A stretch of DNA of 64,000 nucleotides from Candidatus Zixiibacteriota bacterium (GCA_036480375.1 JAZGGI010000024.1:124001-188000); one strand, 5' to 3'; numbered from the stretch's first letter, positions 43,376-53,554 are shown. The notes: generated from the sequence alone by a model not told the origin. A program made the numbers and translations.

Positions 43376-44514
43376 GACGATTCGGTCTCTATCTTTTAAT
43401 GATTAAAGACCGACTTGGCCTGTCTAAATCTCAACCGACAGAACACACAACTCATCTGGCCGAAGCGATTAGCTGGCTCACCCGGGCGCAGGATGCGACG
43501 CCGGATGACGGTTTCGCTCGGGCATACAATTTGATTCTGGGGTGGGAACCTTCATATCCCGAGACGACCGGCTATATTATCCCAACGCTGATTGATTATT
43601 ATCATCAGTCCAAAAATGAGGCAATTCTGAAGATAGCAATAAAAGCCGCCGACTGGCTTTTGGGACAGCAATTCCCCGAAGGGGGGATTCCCGGAGGCAC
43701 GGTAGCGACGATGCCCAAAAAACCGACCATTTTTAACACCGGCCAGGTAATATTTGGATGGGTTAATACCTACAATGAGACAGGCGATGAAAAGTATAAG
43801 GACGCTGTCGATCGCGCCTGTAAATGGTTATTTGAAGCCCAGGACGAAAACGGAGCTTGGACTAAACACGGTTCGGTTGTGGCAACGTATGGTTTGAACA
43901 CTTATAATGTCCGCACTGCCTGGGCTATGATCCGAGGGGGCGAAATCACCGGGAACGATGATTTTATAAACGCCGCGCTAAAAAATATTGACTGGGCCCT
44001 GACGCAGAGAAACTCGAATGGATGGTTTGAAAATAATTGCCTGACCGATAATAATAAGCCGTTGACGCATACCATCGCCTACGCAATTCGAGGTATTCTC
44101 GAATGCGGATTGGCGGCCTCACGAACTGATTATGTCGACGCCGCCATTGATTCCGCCCGGAAAGTATTGGGCAGATTACGAGAAGACGGGTATCTGGCCG
44201 GACGATTCGATAATAAATGGAACGCTGCCGCCGGTTACAGTTGTTTACCCGGAACCTGCCAGATGTCTATTATCTGGAGTAAACTATCATCATTGGGTAA
44301 GGACAAAGAATTTCTTGAAGGCGCCGGAAAGGCGCTTGATTATGTCTGTTCGATCCAAAATGTAACAACGGGAAATTTAAATACGCGTGGTGGAATAAAA
44401 GGATCTTACCCTATCGATGGACAATACGGGAGGTTCGAATTTCCAAACTGGGCAGCTAAGTTTTTCGCCGACGCTGTCATGGAATTTCAAAAGGCATCAG
44501 ATAAACAGTTGTAG
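43330..44514 (+). CDS. Alpha/alpha-toroid protein of the EPS locus
   Basis: The 394-residue protein overlaps the previous gene by 46 nt. A later ATG (43399) is possible but lacks a ribosome site. Repeated helical-pair motifs (AISWLTRAQ, AADWLLGQQFPEGGIPGGT, ACKWLFEAQDENGAWTKHGS, NIDWALTQRNSNGWFENN) indicate an alpha/alpha barrel like those of terpene cyclases, lyases and unsaturated glucuronyl hydrolases. There is no signal peptide. Position in the locus suggests an action on the sugar polymer or its lipid-linked precursor. The catalytic type is not clear. Confidence 0.7.
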   Translation: MYKTGNEDIQKNGGIGRFGLYLLMIKDRLGLSKSQPTEHTTHLAEAISWLTRAQDATPDDGFARAYNLILGWEPSYPETTGYIIPTLIDYYHQSKNEAILKIAIKAADWLLGQQFPEGGIPGGTVATMPKKPTIFNTGQVIFGWVNTYNETGDEKYKDAVDRACKWLFEAQDENGAWTKHGSVVATYGLNTYNVRTAWAMIRGGEITGNDDFINAALKNIDWALTQRNSNGWFENNCLTDNNKPLTHTIAYAIRGILECGLAASRTDYVDAAIDSARKVLGRLREDGYLAGRFDNKWNAAAGYSCLPGTCQMSIIWSKLSSLGKDKEFLEGAGKALDYVCSIQNVTTGNLNTRGGIKGSYPIDGQYGRFEFPNWAAKFFADAVMEFQKASDKQL

Positions 44515-44562
44515 GCATTATCGCTTATTTATTCGTATAATGTATTATCATTCGAAACAGGG

Positions 44563-46035
44563 ATGTTGTTAAACTGGGAAGAATTTTCGCTGGAGAAAAT
44601 GACAAGTTCCAAAGATACATTTAGCCGTATGCCGGATCGGCAATTGCAGGCAGCACCGAAGCTGACCTGGCTCTATCTTCTTATAATTACCGCTTCTTTA
44701 GCTGGAGGAGTAGGATTAGTTATTGGTGATCAAACGGTGGTTTTCGCGATCATTCTGTCGGTATTGGGGATGGCAATGATCATTCTATATCCATTCTGTG
44801 GTTTAATCATTTTTGTTATATTGAATTTTATCAGGCCAACCGATATTATGCCTGCCCTGGCGGTTATTCCACTGGCCAAGATAATTGGCGGAGCGACGTT
44901 AATTGCGCTGATCTTTAGCCGCATAAGATCCAGAGATTTTGAATTAGGTGGCCGTCAGGCAGTATTACTGATTGCCTTTGCTGCGACTCTTTTTATTTCA
45001 GTGCCTCTTTCTTTTTGGCCGACCAAATCGTTGGACGTGTCGCTGGATTTCCTAAAAATCATCCTCTTCTACCTTCTCTTTGTTAATATTGTCCGGGATC
45101 TTAAGAAACTGCGTACAATCACATTGATCGCGATTGCCTGCATTGTCGTATTATGCCTTTCGACTATTTATTCTTTTATTTCAGGGGATATTAGAGCCGG
45201 CTCTCTTATTGGTCAGGGGATGTTTGGTGACGCAAATGACGTCGCATTAATATTGGTTACCGCGATTCCCTTAACAATATTTTATAAATTAAAAAACACT
45301 CCCGTACCTTATTACAAAATTATTCAGTGGGGTGTCATAGTTCTTCTCATTCTCGGCGTCGTAATGACCAAATCCCGGGGAGGTCTTCTGGGCCTTTTGG
45401 CCGTCGTTTTTTTTATGGCTATGAAAGGCAAAAACAAAGCAATCGGATTGGTAGTATTTTTAGTTGTAATCGCGCTAATACTTATGTTGCTGCCTTCTGA
45501 ATTTACCGATCGATATTCAACAATCGGTACTTATAATCAGGATGCCTCAGCGATGGGCCGAATATATGCCTGGCAGGCAGGCATAAATATGATGATAGCA
45601 CGACCGGTTACCGGAGTAGGAGTAGGATGTTTTGAAACGGCCTTTGGATTGGCCTTCCGACCGGCCGGATTCGGGGCCGCCAAATGGCAGGCGCCACATA
45701 ATACGCTTATTCAAGTTGGCGGTGAAACCGGATTGATTGGATTGGCAATTTTTATGTATTTATACTTGTATTGCTTAATGCTGATGAGACGATTACAGCC
45801 GGCCGGTACGGATGAGCAGAAGAAAAAGATAACTTTGATAAAAGACGCCATTTTTACAGGCCTGATTGGCTTTGGCGTCAGCGCGTTTTTTCTCACCCAG
45901 GCCTTTAATTACATGCTTTACTTCTTGATCGCGTCAACGGCGAGCCTAACGGCAATAAATAGTCAATTAATGAAAACAACCGATAATAATAAGATAGAGA
46001 ATACTCATGCATCGGAACTCAAGAGGCTAAACTAA
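44563..46035 (+). CDS. O-antigen ligase/polymerase family membrane protein
   Basis: The 490-residue protein has about twelve membrane helices and the Wzy_C/WaaL-type central part (MTKSRGGLLGLLAVVFFMA; then ARPVTGVGVGCFE and APHNTLIQVGGETGLIGLA with the conserved histidine). Proteins of this kind polymerise or transfer lipid-linked glycans on the outer face of the inner membrane. Exosortase-A loci carry a related putative O-glycosylation ligase, and I regard that as the closest match. The start may be ATG 44599 (GGAG just upstream) rather than 44563. Confidence 0.85.
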   Translation: MLLNWEEFSLEKMTSSKDTFSRMPDRQLQAAPKLTWLYLLIITASLAGGVGLVIGDQTVVFAIILSVLGMAMIILYPFCGLIIFVILNFIRPTDIMPALAVIPLAKIIGGATLIALIFSRIRSRDFELGGRQAVLLIAFAATLFISVPLSFWPTKSLDVSLDFLKIILFYLLFVNIVRDLKKLRTITLIAIACIVVLCLSTIYSFISGDIRAGSLIGQGMFGDANDVALILVTAIPLTIFYKLKNTPVPYYKIIQWGVIVLLILGVVMTKSRGGLLGLLAVVFFMAMKGKNKAIGLVVFLVVIALILMLLPSEFTDRYSTIGTYNQDASAMGRIYAWQAGINMMIARPVTGVGVGCFETAFGLAFRPAGFGAAKWQAPHNTLIQVGGETGLIGLAIFMYLYLYCLMLMRRLQPAGTDEQKKKITLIKDAIFTGLIGFGVSAFFLTQAFNYMLYFLIASTASLTAINSQLMKTTDNNKIENTHASELKRLN

Positions 46036-46036
46036 G

Positions 46037-46153
46037 ATGGATTTAATACAGAATTTTCAGATGAGTTCAAAATTGCCGACAATGGTGAGAAAATTACTAA
46101 AACCGATAGCAATATCACGGGTAGCGATAGTTTATGAACGCCGGTTCTGTTGA
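46037..46153 (+). CDS. Possible 38-residue open frame between ligase and FemAB genes
   Basis: A short frame begins 1 nt after the ligase stop and overlaps the FemAB-like start by 20 nt. It encodes a basic peptide (MDLIQNFQMSSKLPTMVRKL...) with no recognisable domain. The tight coupling is suggestive, but there is no ribosome site and no homology I can name. Confidence 0.2.
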   Translation: MDLIQNFQMSSKLPTMVRKLLKPIAISRVAIVYERRFC

Positions 46154-47192
46154 AATAAATACGACCACGGTTCGGCGGGTGAGAAACGATGATGGCCAGC
46201 GCTGGAATGAGTATGCCGAACAAAATCCGTACTGTACCTATTGTCATCAATGGGAATGGCAGGCTGTTTTTCAAAACTCATTCAAAGCAATGCCCTACTA
46301 TTATCTGGCAGAACACGATAATAAAATCGTCGGGATTTTTCCCAATATCTATATGAAGAGCGTGCTTTTTGGCCGTTATATGATTTCCCTGCCATGGCTG
46401 GATTATGGCGGGCCGGTCGCCGATTCGGCGGAAATTGCCGAGCTATTAATTTCAAATGCCGGCAATGAGGCGCGTGATTTGGGATGTCAGTTTTTAGAAA
46501 TGCGAGCCGTCGGCATGCATCTACCAAATTTAACAGAGAAACTTGATAAGAGGGAATTTCATCTTGATTTAACGGGGGGGCAAGACAAAGTCTGGGCATC
46601 ATTCGATGCCAAGGCCCGCAATCAGGTTAGAAAAGCTGAAAAATCAGGACTTATCGTATGTTTTGGTAAAACTGATTTGCTTGATGAATTCTACAGGATA
46701 TTCTCCCGTAATATGAGAGATCTGGGAACACCAGTCTGGCCCAAAAGTCTATTCGCCGAGATTTTTAATCATTTTGGAGATACTTCTGAAATCGCCCTGG
46801 TCAGGATGGACAACGAACCGATTGCCGCGGCGTTGCTTCTTCATTATCGGAAATATTCAACGGTACCGTCGGCATCGGCCCGCCGTGAGTTTTTGAAATA
46901 TTGCCCCAACAATATCATGTACTGGGAAATAATCAAGCGATGTATAGAAAAAGGCTCGAAAGTTTTTGACTTTGGCCGTAGCAGTGAAGGCGCTGGAACC
47001 TATCGGTTTAAAAAGCAATGGGTGAAAAATCCCAAAGAGCAAGTCTGGCAATATCAGCTCTATGCCAAAGACTCTCTTCCGGAATTAAATCCGAATAATC
47101 CAAAATTTAAACTGCTTATTGGAATATGGCGAAAATTGCCGGTGCCTATAGCGAATCTTATAGGCCCTAAAATCGTAACCAAGCTTCCTTAA
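46134..47192 (+). CDS. FemAB-like GNAT-fold acyl/aminoacyl transferase, EPS locus type
   Basis: The 352-residue protein has the double-GNAT FemAB layout. QNPYCTYCHQWEWQAVF is near residue 28, FDAKARNQVRKAEKSGL at about 157, and VFDFGRSSEGAGTYRFKKQW near residue 285, which is the signature of the FemAB-related proteins found in PEP-CTERM/exosortase loci. Relatives transfer amino acids to peptidoglycan. In EPS loci the acceptor is unknown. It starts 98 nt after the ligase gene and stops 6 nt before the aminotransferase gene. Confidence 0.85.
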   Translation: MNAGSVEINTTTVRRVRNDDGQRWNEYAEQNPYCTYCHQWEWQAVFQNSFKAMPYYYLAEHDNKIVGIFPNIYMKSVLFGRYMISLPWLDYGGPVADSAEIAELLISNAGNEARDLGCQFLEMRAVGMHLPNLTEKLDKREFHLDLTGGQDKVWASFDAKARNQVRKAEKSGLIVCFGKTDLLDEFYRIFSRNMRDLGTPVWPKSLFAEIFNHFGDTSEIALVRMDNEPIAAALLLHYRKYSTVPSASARREFLKYCPNNIMYWEIIKRCIEKGSKVFDFGRSSEGAGTYRFKKQWVKNPKEQVWQYQLYAKDSLPELNPNNPKFKLLIGIWRKLPVPIANLIGPKIVTKLP

Positions 47193-47198
47193 CGAATT

Positions 47199-48383
47199 AT
47201 GTTTAACACTTTGCCCCCGACCGGCGTACCGATTGACAAACTCGTTATAGACGGGAACGCTTCTTCAGCAGATTCGAGTTTTGCCGAAATGATTTCCGTT
47301 AGATTAGGCGGCGAAACATTTTTAACGAATTCGGGCCGGACGGCTTTGTATTTATTGTTAACGTCTCTGAAGAAAATTTATCCGGATAGAAACGAAATCA
47401 TTATCCCTGACTACACTTGCTGGTCGGTACCGTCAGCGATAATGAAGGCCGGTTTGAAAGTCAAGCCGGTTGATATTGAATTAAATACTTTGAGCATAGA
47501 TCCCGATATCCTTGTGAATTCAATCGGCGAGAAAACCTGTGCCGTGATCGTAACACACCTCCTGGGTATCCCCGGAGCAGTAGAGAGAATTGAGGAGATT
47601 TGCAAAAACAAGGGAGTAGCGCTTATCGACGATGCCGCTCAGGCTTTTGGGGCAAAAGTAAAATCTCGGGAAGTAGGGTCGTTTGGCGATGCCCTGGTCT
47701 TGAGTTTTGGGCGAGGCAAATGCATCACGACGCTTCATGGCGGAGCGGTCGTAGTGAGAAATAAAGAATTACTCAGGGAATTTGAAATTCATTATTCCAA
47801 TCTGCCGGAAGAAGAATATTCGGATAAAAGTGACCGGTTTCAATTGAAGGTATATCAAAAATTATTCAATCGCCGTTATTACTGGATACCGGATAATATG
47901 CCGTTTCTAAAAATCGGCGAGACAATTTATGATCCTGATTTTCCCGTTAATAAAATGCCGGATAAAAGGACCCGGCGGGGCCAAATAATGATGGAAAGAC
48001 TCGATCAGATTAATGAAGATCGCATAAAAATCTCTAATAAATACAGGGCGGTTTTAAGTGGAATAAATGGTATAATGCTCCCGGAAACCCCGATAAATGA
48101 CGAGCCATGTTATCTAAGGATGCCTGTCCTGATTTACGATAATATAAAAAGAGAGAAAATTTTGAAAAAAGGCCACCCGTTGGGGATTTCCGGCATGTAC
48201 CCGGGAACGGTTAGCGCCATACCGGAACTATCGTCAGATATGACCAGAGATAGTTATTGTCCCATTGCTGAGAAAGTGGCGGATGCCTTGATTACATTGC
48301 CAACGCATTTTGGAGTTACCGATAGGGATATAGATAACATCGCCATTCTATTGGAATCGGCGAATAAATTAAAGAGTAATTAA
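47199..48383 (+). CDS. DegT/DnrJ/EryC1/StrS-type sugar aminotransferase
   Basis: The 394-residue PLP enzyme shows LTNSGRTALYLLLTSL near residue 42, IPDYTCWSVPSAI, LIDDAAQAFGAKV with the PLP-binding aspartate near residue 145, and the lysine region LSFGRGKCITTLHGGAVV. The family makes amino sugars from nucleotide-linked keto sugars. The lysine context (GRGKCITT) departs from the usual K-x-x-T-x-GEGG, so the substrate may differ. It lies tightly within the operon. Confidence 0.85.
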   Translation: MFNTLPPTGVPIDKLVIDGNASSADSSFAEMISVRLGGETFLTNSGRTALYLLLTSLKKIYPDRNEIIIPDYTCWSVPSAIMKAGLKVKPVDIELNTLSIDPDILVNSIGEKTCAVIVTHLLGIPGAVERIEEICKNKGVALIDDAAQAFGAKVKSREVGSFGDALVLSFGRGKCITTLHGGAVVVRNKELLREFEIHYSNLPEEEYSDKSDRFQLKVYQKLFNRRYYWIPDNMPFLKIGETIYDPDFPVNKMPDKRTRRGQIMMERLDQINEDRIKISNKYRAVLSGINGIMLPETPINDEPCYLRMPVLIYDNIKREKILKKGHPLGISGMYPGTVSAIPELSSDMTRDSYCPIAEKVADALITLPTHFGVTDRDIDNIAILLESANKLKSN

Positions 48384-48411
48384 CAATCGACGCGAATTGT
48401 GCGGAGGTTTT

Positions 48412-48942
48412 ATGGAAAATTATTACATTATGAGCGAATACCGAAAACAACGGCCCAAAAGATTGGAGCGTTGGGATTGGTTTTTCAAAATCCTTAGCAA
48501 ATTTACCCGCGATTGGGTCTTCGGCTGGAAAATGAGAAGCCGTTTATATCGTTTTATGGGCGTAAATGTCGCTATGGGCGATGAACCGGCTTATATCTGC
48601 CGTGAGACATGGATAGAAGATAATTTCCCCGAACTTGTTACTATTGATGAGGGCGTCGGGATTGGCTGGCGATGTACGATCTTTGTCCATAATACTCAAC
48701 GAGAACCGCATATTGTCGCCCCGGTGCATATTAAAAAGAAAGTCCTCCTGGGACACTGTGTAACGGTTATGCCGGGCGTAACTATCGGCGAATATAGCCA
48801 GATAGGTTGTGGCGCACTGGTTACGAAGAGCATCCCGCCGTACAGTGTTGCTGCCGGAGTGCCCGCCAAAGTGATTCGCCAGCTTACTCAGGAAGAGATC
48901 GATATGCGTAATAGGGAAAAGGCGATCAAATCATCACGGTGA
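48412..48942 (+). CDS. Left-handed beta-helix (hexapeptide) acetyltransferase
   Basis: GCGGAGG at 48400-48406 places the start at ATG 48412, not at the in-frame TTG at 48397. The 176-residue protein has hexapeptide repeats typical of LbH acetyltransferases (VTIDEGVGIGWRCTIFVHN, VLLGHCVTVMPGVTIGEYSQIGCGALVTKSIP) and ends in PYSVAAGVPAKVIR, the class signature. Such enzymes O- or N-acetylate sugars. The preceding aminotransferase makes an amino-sugar acetylation plausible. Confidence 0.88.
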   Translation: MENYYIMSEYRKQRPKRLERWDWFFKILSKFTRDWVFGWKMRSRLYRFMGVNVAMGDEPAYICRETWIEDNFPELVTIDEGVGIGWRCTIFVHNTQREPHIVAPVHIKKKVLLGHCVTVMPGVTIGEYSQIGCGALVTKSIPPYSVAAGVPAKVIRQLTQEEIDMRNREKAIKSSR

Positions 48943-48946
48943 GGCT

Positions 48947-51250
48947 GTGGAAAACAACGGAAATCGCCAAAATGATGCCTTAGTATGCTACGCCGAAGAT
49001 TGGGGGCGGCTCCCGTCATCGACGCAGCATTTGATGCGAAAATTGTCATCCAATCATACTATTCTTTGGGTTGATAGTCTCGGTTTGCGTGTTCCATCAG
49101 TATCTAAAGGCGATGTCGGCCGGATTTTCTCAAAGATTGGCAAATTTTTCGCCGGAGTTAAGGAAGTTGAACCGAATATATTTGTTCTCTCGCCTCTGGT
49201 CATTCCGCTTTTCAAATATTCCCTGATTCGGTGGATTAACCGCCAGATTCTCAAATTTAATATCCAACGATATTTAAGGAAAAATAATATAGCCTCGATT
49301 ATCCAGTGGTCGTCCTGTCCGACCGCGGCGATTATGCTCGATGCCCTGGGTGAAAAAGCAAATGTTTATTACATCGGGGATGAGTTTTCGGAATTTACGC
49401 AGTTCGATAAAGATTTGGTCGCTTCGCTGGAACGGCTTCTTTTGATTCAATCCGATCTGCTTCTTGTGGTTTCCGACCGGCTGGTGGAAACCAAATCGAA
49501 ATATAATCCGTCGATATATAAACTACCGCATGGATGCGATTATGAACATTTCGCGCAAACCGAAAGGTTAACCGAATCAGATATCCCCGGTGATTTGCGC
49601 ACAATAAAGAAATCCGTTATCGGCTATTACGGTTTGATACGGGACTGGTTCGATTTTGAGATGCTCAAAGATATTTTTTCCCGGCATCCGGAATGGTCGC
49701 TGGTTCTTATCGGTCCTTGCGATACCGATACCTCGCTTATTGATAATCTTCCCAATGTTCATCTATTGGGTCCAAAACCGTATGAGGAATTGCCCAACTA
49801 TCTGAAAGGCTTTGACGTCTGTATCATCCCATATAGAATCAGCGAAATAACGATAAACGCTAATCCGCTTAAACTTCTTGAGTATATGGCTTCCGGCAAA
49901 CCGGTGATAACGACCGATCTTCCTTCGGTGCATTCATATTCCGAGGGCTTGACAATCGCCAAATCAGCCGGTGATATGGAATCAGGGATTGAAAATCTTT
50001 TGTCAGGTCAAACGGATGAGATAAAATCAAAACAGGTTAAGATCGCGCGAGAAAATTCCTGGACAAATCGCGCCGAGAAAATAGAGAGTCTTCTCGAAGA
50101 AAAAGTTCATCCGATATATCGAAAACCGAATCGTCCGGTAATCATGCACGTTATTGCCGCGATGGAAATCGCCGGAGCCGAAAAAGTACTTTTAAATTTG
50201 ATTGACAGAAAAGACAATTGTCCGTACGAAATGCGAGTGACTTCATTTGTCCGGGGATCTGACGGAACCGGAACCAAATTTCTGAAATCTGTGTTCGCGA
50301 CTGATACGACCGTTGATCGGATTCCGATGTGTCGCCGCTGGGATTTACGGGATGTGAAGGCATTGATGCGAATTATAAAGCGGCAAAAAGTCAGTCTCTT
50401 ACATACTCACGGTTACAAGAGTGATATCGTGGGAGTTTTGGCGTCTAAATTAACCGGCGTGCCCATTGTCGCTACATCACATGGTTTTACATCTGCCGAT
50501 GAAAAGTTGAAAAGAAACGAAAAAATCGATCGATTCATATTACGATTCGCCCATAAAATCATTTGCGTTTCGAAAGGGGTTTACGATTCACTGGTCTTTT
50601 CGGGAATTGATAAAGATAAATTGATATTAATACCCAATGCGATTGATTTTGAATATTTTTCAAAACCGCCTGATAAAAATTTTCGTGAAAGCTGGGGCGT
50701 GGCATCGGATGAGATTATAATCGGCACTGCCGGTCGATTGTCTCTGGAAAAGGCGCATACCGATCTTGTCAAAGGGCTGGCAATAATACCAGAAGATATG
50801 CGGAATAGATGTCGCCTGGTAATCGCCGGAGACGGACCGGAAAAGGAAAAGATTCTTGAAGCCGCCAAAGAAAATGGAGTCGCTGATAAACTTATCATGG
50901 CCGGGTATGTAAATGATATGCGGTCGTTCTTTAATTCAATCGACGTATTTTGCCTGTCTTCTCTGGCCGAAGGCACTCCCTTGACCGCGCTGGAAGCGGC
51001 GGCTTCAGGATTGCCCCTGGTTATGACTTCCGTTGGCGGAAGTACGGCCTTGATAAATGACGGTGTAGATGGTTTTCTGATTGAGCCGTCAGCGCCGAAT
51101 CAATTGGCGGATGCATTAAGTAAGCTGATTGATGATGAAAAGCTGAGAAATCAATTCGCGCGGGAAGGGCGAGATAAGCTCAAATCGGAATACGATATTG
51201 TCAACTGGTCGGAAAAGTTTTTTGATATTTATCGGGGAATATTGAGATAA
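48947..51250 (+). CDS. Bifunctional fusion of two GT-B glycosyltransferases
   Basis: The start is GTG at 48947, 4 nt after the previous stop. The 767-residue protein contains two complete GT-B enzymes. Residues about 8-385 have WGRLPSSTQHLMRKL, KSVIGYYGLIRDWFDFEML and NPLKLLEYMASGKPVI. Residues about 395-767 are a GT4 family enzyme (MEIAGAEKVLLNLID, VIAGDGPEKEKILE, LAEGTPLTALEAAASGLPLV). The first half resembles the protein at 56416-57642. The fusion probably adds two successive sugars to the lipid-linked repeat unit. Confidence 0.9.
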   Translation: MENNGNRQNDALVCYAEDWGRLPSSTQHLMRKLSSNHTILWVDSLGLRVPSVSKGDVGRIFSKIGKFFAGVKEVEPNIFVLSPLVIPLFKYSLIRWINRQILKFNIQRYLRKNNIASIIQWSSCPTAAIMLDALGEKANVYYIGDEFSEFTQFDKDLVASLERLLLIQSDLLLVVSDRLVETKSKYNPSIYKLPHGCDYEHFAQTERLTESDIPGDLRTIKKSVIGYYGLIRDWFDFEMLKDIFSRHPEWSLVLIGPCDTDTSLIDNLPNVHLLGPKPYEELPNYLKGFDVCIIPYRISEITINANPLKLLEYMASGKPVITTDLPSVHSYSEGLTIAKSAGDMESGIENLLSGQTDEIKSKQVKIARENSWTNRAEKIESLLEEKVHPIYRKPNRPVIMHVIAAMEIAGAEKVLLNLIDRKDNCPYEMRVTSFVRGSDGTGTKFLKSVFATDTTVDRIPMCRRWDLRDVKALMRIIKRQKVSLLHTHGYKSDIVGVLASKLTGVPIVATSHGFTSADEKLKRNEKIDRFILRFAHKIICVSKGVYDSLVFSGIDKDKLILIPNAIDFEYFSKPPDKNFRESWGVASDEIIIGTAGRLSLEKAHTDLVKGLAIIPEDMRNRCRLVIAGDGPEKEKILEAAKENGVADKLIMAGYVNDMRSFFNSIDVFCLSSLAEGTPLTALEAAASGLPLVMTSVGGSTALINDGVDGFLIEPSAPNQLADALSKLIDDEKLRNQFAREGRDKLKSEYDIVNWSEKFFDIYRGILR

Positions 51251-51252
51251 AT

Positions 51253-52404
51253 ATGGAACTGGCAGCTTTAAACATATTCTGGATTTCCCTGGGAGTTTTG
51301 TTTTATACTTATATTGGTTATCCGGTGTTGATGTTTGTCCTGGGAGGATCAAAACGAACAAATAATGCCAATAACTACGACCTGCCAAAGGTTTCCCTGA
51401 TAATATGCGCCTATAACGAAGAAAAAGTAATCGCCGAAAAAGTCCAAAACGCTTTGTCTTGTGATTATCCATCTCATAAGTTCGAAATTATAATTGTTTC
51501 TGACGGTTCAAGTGATGCCACAAATGAAATTGTTTCCGAATATACTGACGCGCGAATGAAATTTTTCGCCAACCCCAACCGCGGTGGCAAAGCGACGGCG
51601 TTGAATACCGCATTTGGAAACTGTACCGGTGAAATATGTGTATTGACTGACGCGAACGTGATGTTTGAACCTAACGCCGTCAAAAAGTTAGTAAATAATT
51701 TCTCAGATGATACTGTCGGAGCGGTCGTCGGCAATGTAATCTTAAAATCGGCCGACGGTGAGATAGCCGGGGAGTCGCTTTATTCGAAATATGAAAAAGC
51801 AGTTCACACCGCCGAAAATAACTGGGCGACGATGATTACCGTTGACGGAGCGATGTATGCCATCAGAAGAAAATATGCCCGGACTATTCCTACCGATACA
51901 ATCACGGATGATTGGTTTCTCGCTTCACGAAGTCTGCTGGATAAGAAGTGCATGATATGCGATTCCCAGGCAATTGGATATGAAGATGCCGCGGCTTCGG
52001 TTTCCGGAGAATTCAAAAGAAAAGTACGAATGATTGCCGGCGGATTTCAAATGATGTTTCGGCGAATGAAATTATTTTTCAATCCATTTGCGTACCCCAA
52101 AATCTCGTTCATGTTTATATCTCATAAGCTGCTTCGCTGGATAGCGGGATTATTTATGATAATTCTATTGCTGTCTAATATAGTCCTGCAGGGTACCGAG
52201 AATATGTTTTACGGATGGATGTTAGGAATCCAGGTTCTTTTTTATTTACTGGCATTAACAGGATGGCTCGGCAAACGCAACCTGACTAATTTTCTTTTTT
52301 ATGTGCCGTATTACTTCGTGGCCGTGAACTTCGCCTCGATTTTGGGAATGCTAAAATACCTTACCGGTTCCCAGAAAGCGGCCTGGGAAAAAAGCAGGGA
52401 ATGA
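51253..52404 (+). CDS. Membrane family-2 glycosyltransferase
   Basis: The 383-residue protein has an N-terminal membrane helix (residues about 5-25) and a GT-A domain: VSLIICAYNEEKVIAEKV, EIIIVSDGSSDATNEI (nucleotide aspartate), VLTDANVMFEPNAV (DxD-like) and TDTITDDWFLASR. A C-terminal set of three to four helices (about 290-375) follows. The layout matches processive or inner-membrane GT2 enzymes of EPS assembly. It begins 2 nt after the double GT gene. Confidence 0.9.
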   Translation: MELAALNIFWISLGVLFYTYIGYPVLMFVLGGSKRTNNANNYDLPKVSLIICAYNEEKVIAEKVQNALSCDYPSHKFEIIIVSDGSSDATNEIVSEYTDARMKFFANPNRGGKATALNTAFGNCTGEICVLTDANVMFEPNAVKKLVNNFSDDTVGAVVGNVILKSADGEIAGESLYSKYEKAVHTAENNWATMITVDGAMYAIRRKYARTIPTDTITDDWFLASRSLLDKKCMICDSQAIGYEDAAASVSGEFKRKVRMIAGGFQMMFRRMKLFFNPFAYPKISFMFISHKLLRWIAGLFMIILLLSNIVLQGTENMFYGWMLGIQVLFYLLALTGWLGKRNLTNFLFYVPYYFVAVNFASILGMLKYLTGSQKAAWEKSRE

Positions 52405-52480
52405 ATTATAATTGATTTTTGCGTTATCGATAACTTATTTAAAATCGTTGCAGACTATTTGAGTAAATTCATATTCGTAT

Positions 52481-53554
52481 TTGGCAAAACTGATGAGCGT
52501 TTATAAGAACACGATAAAATCAAGCATTAGATATTTGCAGCTCTGGCGAATCGCCAAAGCCGTGAATAAAAAATCTCCGTTGGCGCTAATGTATCACGGA
52601 GTCACAAATAACCCTGATGTGACAGACTGGACCCAATTATCGCTTCCTGAATTTGAACGCCAGATGAATTATATTAAGGAATTTTATAATATAGTCAAGC
52701 CGGAAGAACTATTTGAAATGCTGAAAACGGGATCAATTATTCAGAATACGGCGATACTGACATTTGATGACGGTTATCAAAGTGTTTTTGAACATGCCTT
52801 TCCGATCCTGAGGAAATTGAATATTCCCGCGGCCATTTACATAACCAGTCGATTTATTAGGGATAAGGCAGAGAAGATATCGTTTCTGTGGCCAGACCGC
52901 GTAAAAATACTGATTAAATCGTCGGGTGAAAAAAATCTTAATTTGGAATCATTTGGCTTAGGACAGTATTCACTAATATCTCCTGAAGAAAAAAGAGACT
53001 CAATCAGACAATTAAATTACAGGCTCAAATTAATCCCCGATAGTTTTAGGAAGAGAGTCATTGATCATCTTGAATCGCATTACGGCAGTGAGTTTAAAGC
53101 CGGATTAGAAAATCTGTATAATCCGATGTCCTGGAATCAGGTTCTGGAATTGCATAATAGCGGACTTTTTCATATTGGGGCGCATACGAGAAATCACCCA
53201 ATATTGAGTCAGACGCCGGTTGATGAATTGCGTGATGAGATTTTAGGAAGCAAAAATGATTTAGAGACGAAACTTAATATTAAGATCGCGGGATTTGCCT
53301 ATCCCAATGGCAGACTCCAGGATATATCCAAAGAGTCTTACCGCCTCGTATCCGAAAATTTCGATTACGCTTTCACTACCGAATCGGGCCGAGTAACGTA
53401 TAAAGACAATCGTTATCTTCTCCGACGGATTGGCATAGGGAGTGCTGTCCGGTTTAATGATTTTAGAATATTGGTCTCGGGGGCTTATTATTTAAATAAA
53501 AAGCCCCTTGAAATGGAGATGCTGGCCACGGGATCGCAATATAATGAGCGATAA
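52481..53554 (+). CDS. Polysaccharide deacetylase family protein
   Basis: The start is TTG 52481 or ATG 52493. The 357-residue protein has the NodB-fold motifs. LTFDDGYQSVFEHAFPIL carries the catalytic/metal aspartates near residue 93, then HIGAHTRNHPILSQTP carries the metal histidines, and IAGFAYPNGRLQDI is the active-site arginine-loop equivalent. Family members remove N- or O-acetyl groups from polysaccharides. A deacetylase is a regular member of exosortase-A EPS loci. No export signal is evident. Confidence 0.88.
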   Translation: MAKLMSVYKNTIKSSIRYLQLWRIAKAVNKKSPLALMYHGVTNNPDVTDWTQLSLPEFERQMNYIKEFYNIVKPEELFEMLKTGSIIQNTAILTFDDGYQSVFEHAFPILRKLNIPAAIYITSRFIRDKAEKISFLWPDRVKILIKSSGEKNLNLESFGLGQYSLISPEEKRDSIRQLNYRLKLIPDSFRKRVIDHLESHYGSEFKAGLENLYNPMSWNQVLELHNSGLFHIGAHTRNHPILSQTPVDELRDEILGSKNDLETKLNIKIAGFAYPNGRLQDISKESYRLVSENFDYAFTTESGRVTYKDNRYLLRRIGIGSAVRFNDFRILVSGAYYLNKKPLEMEMLATGSQYNER

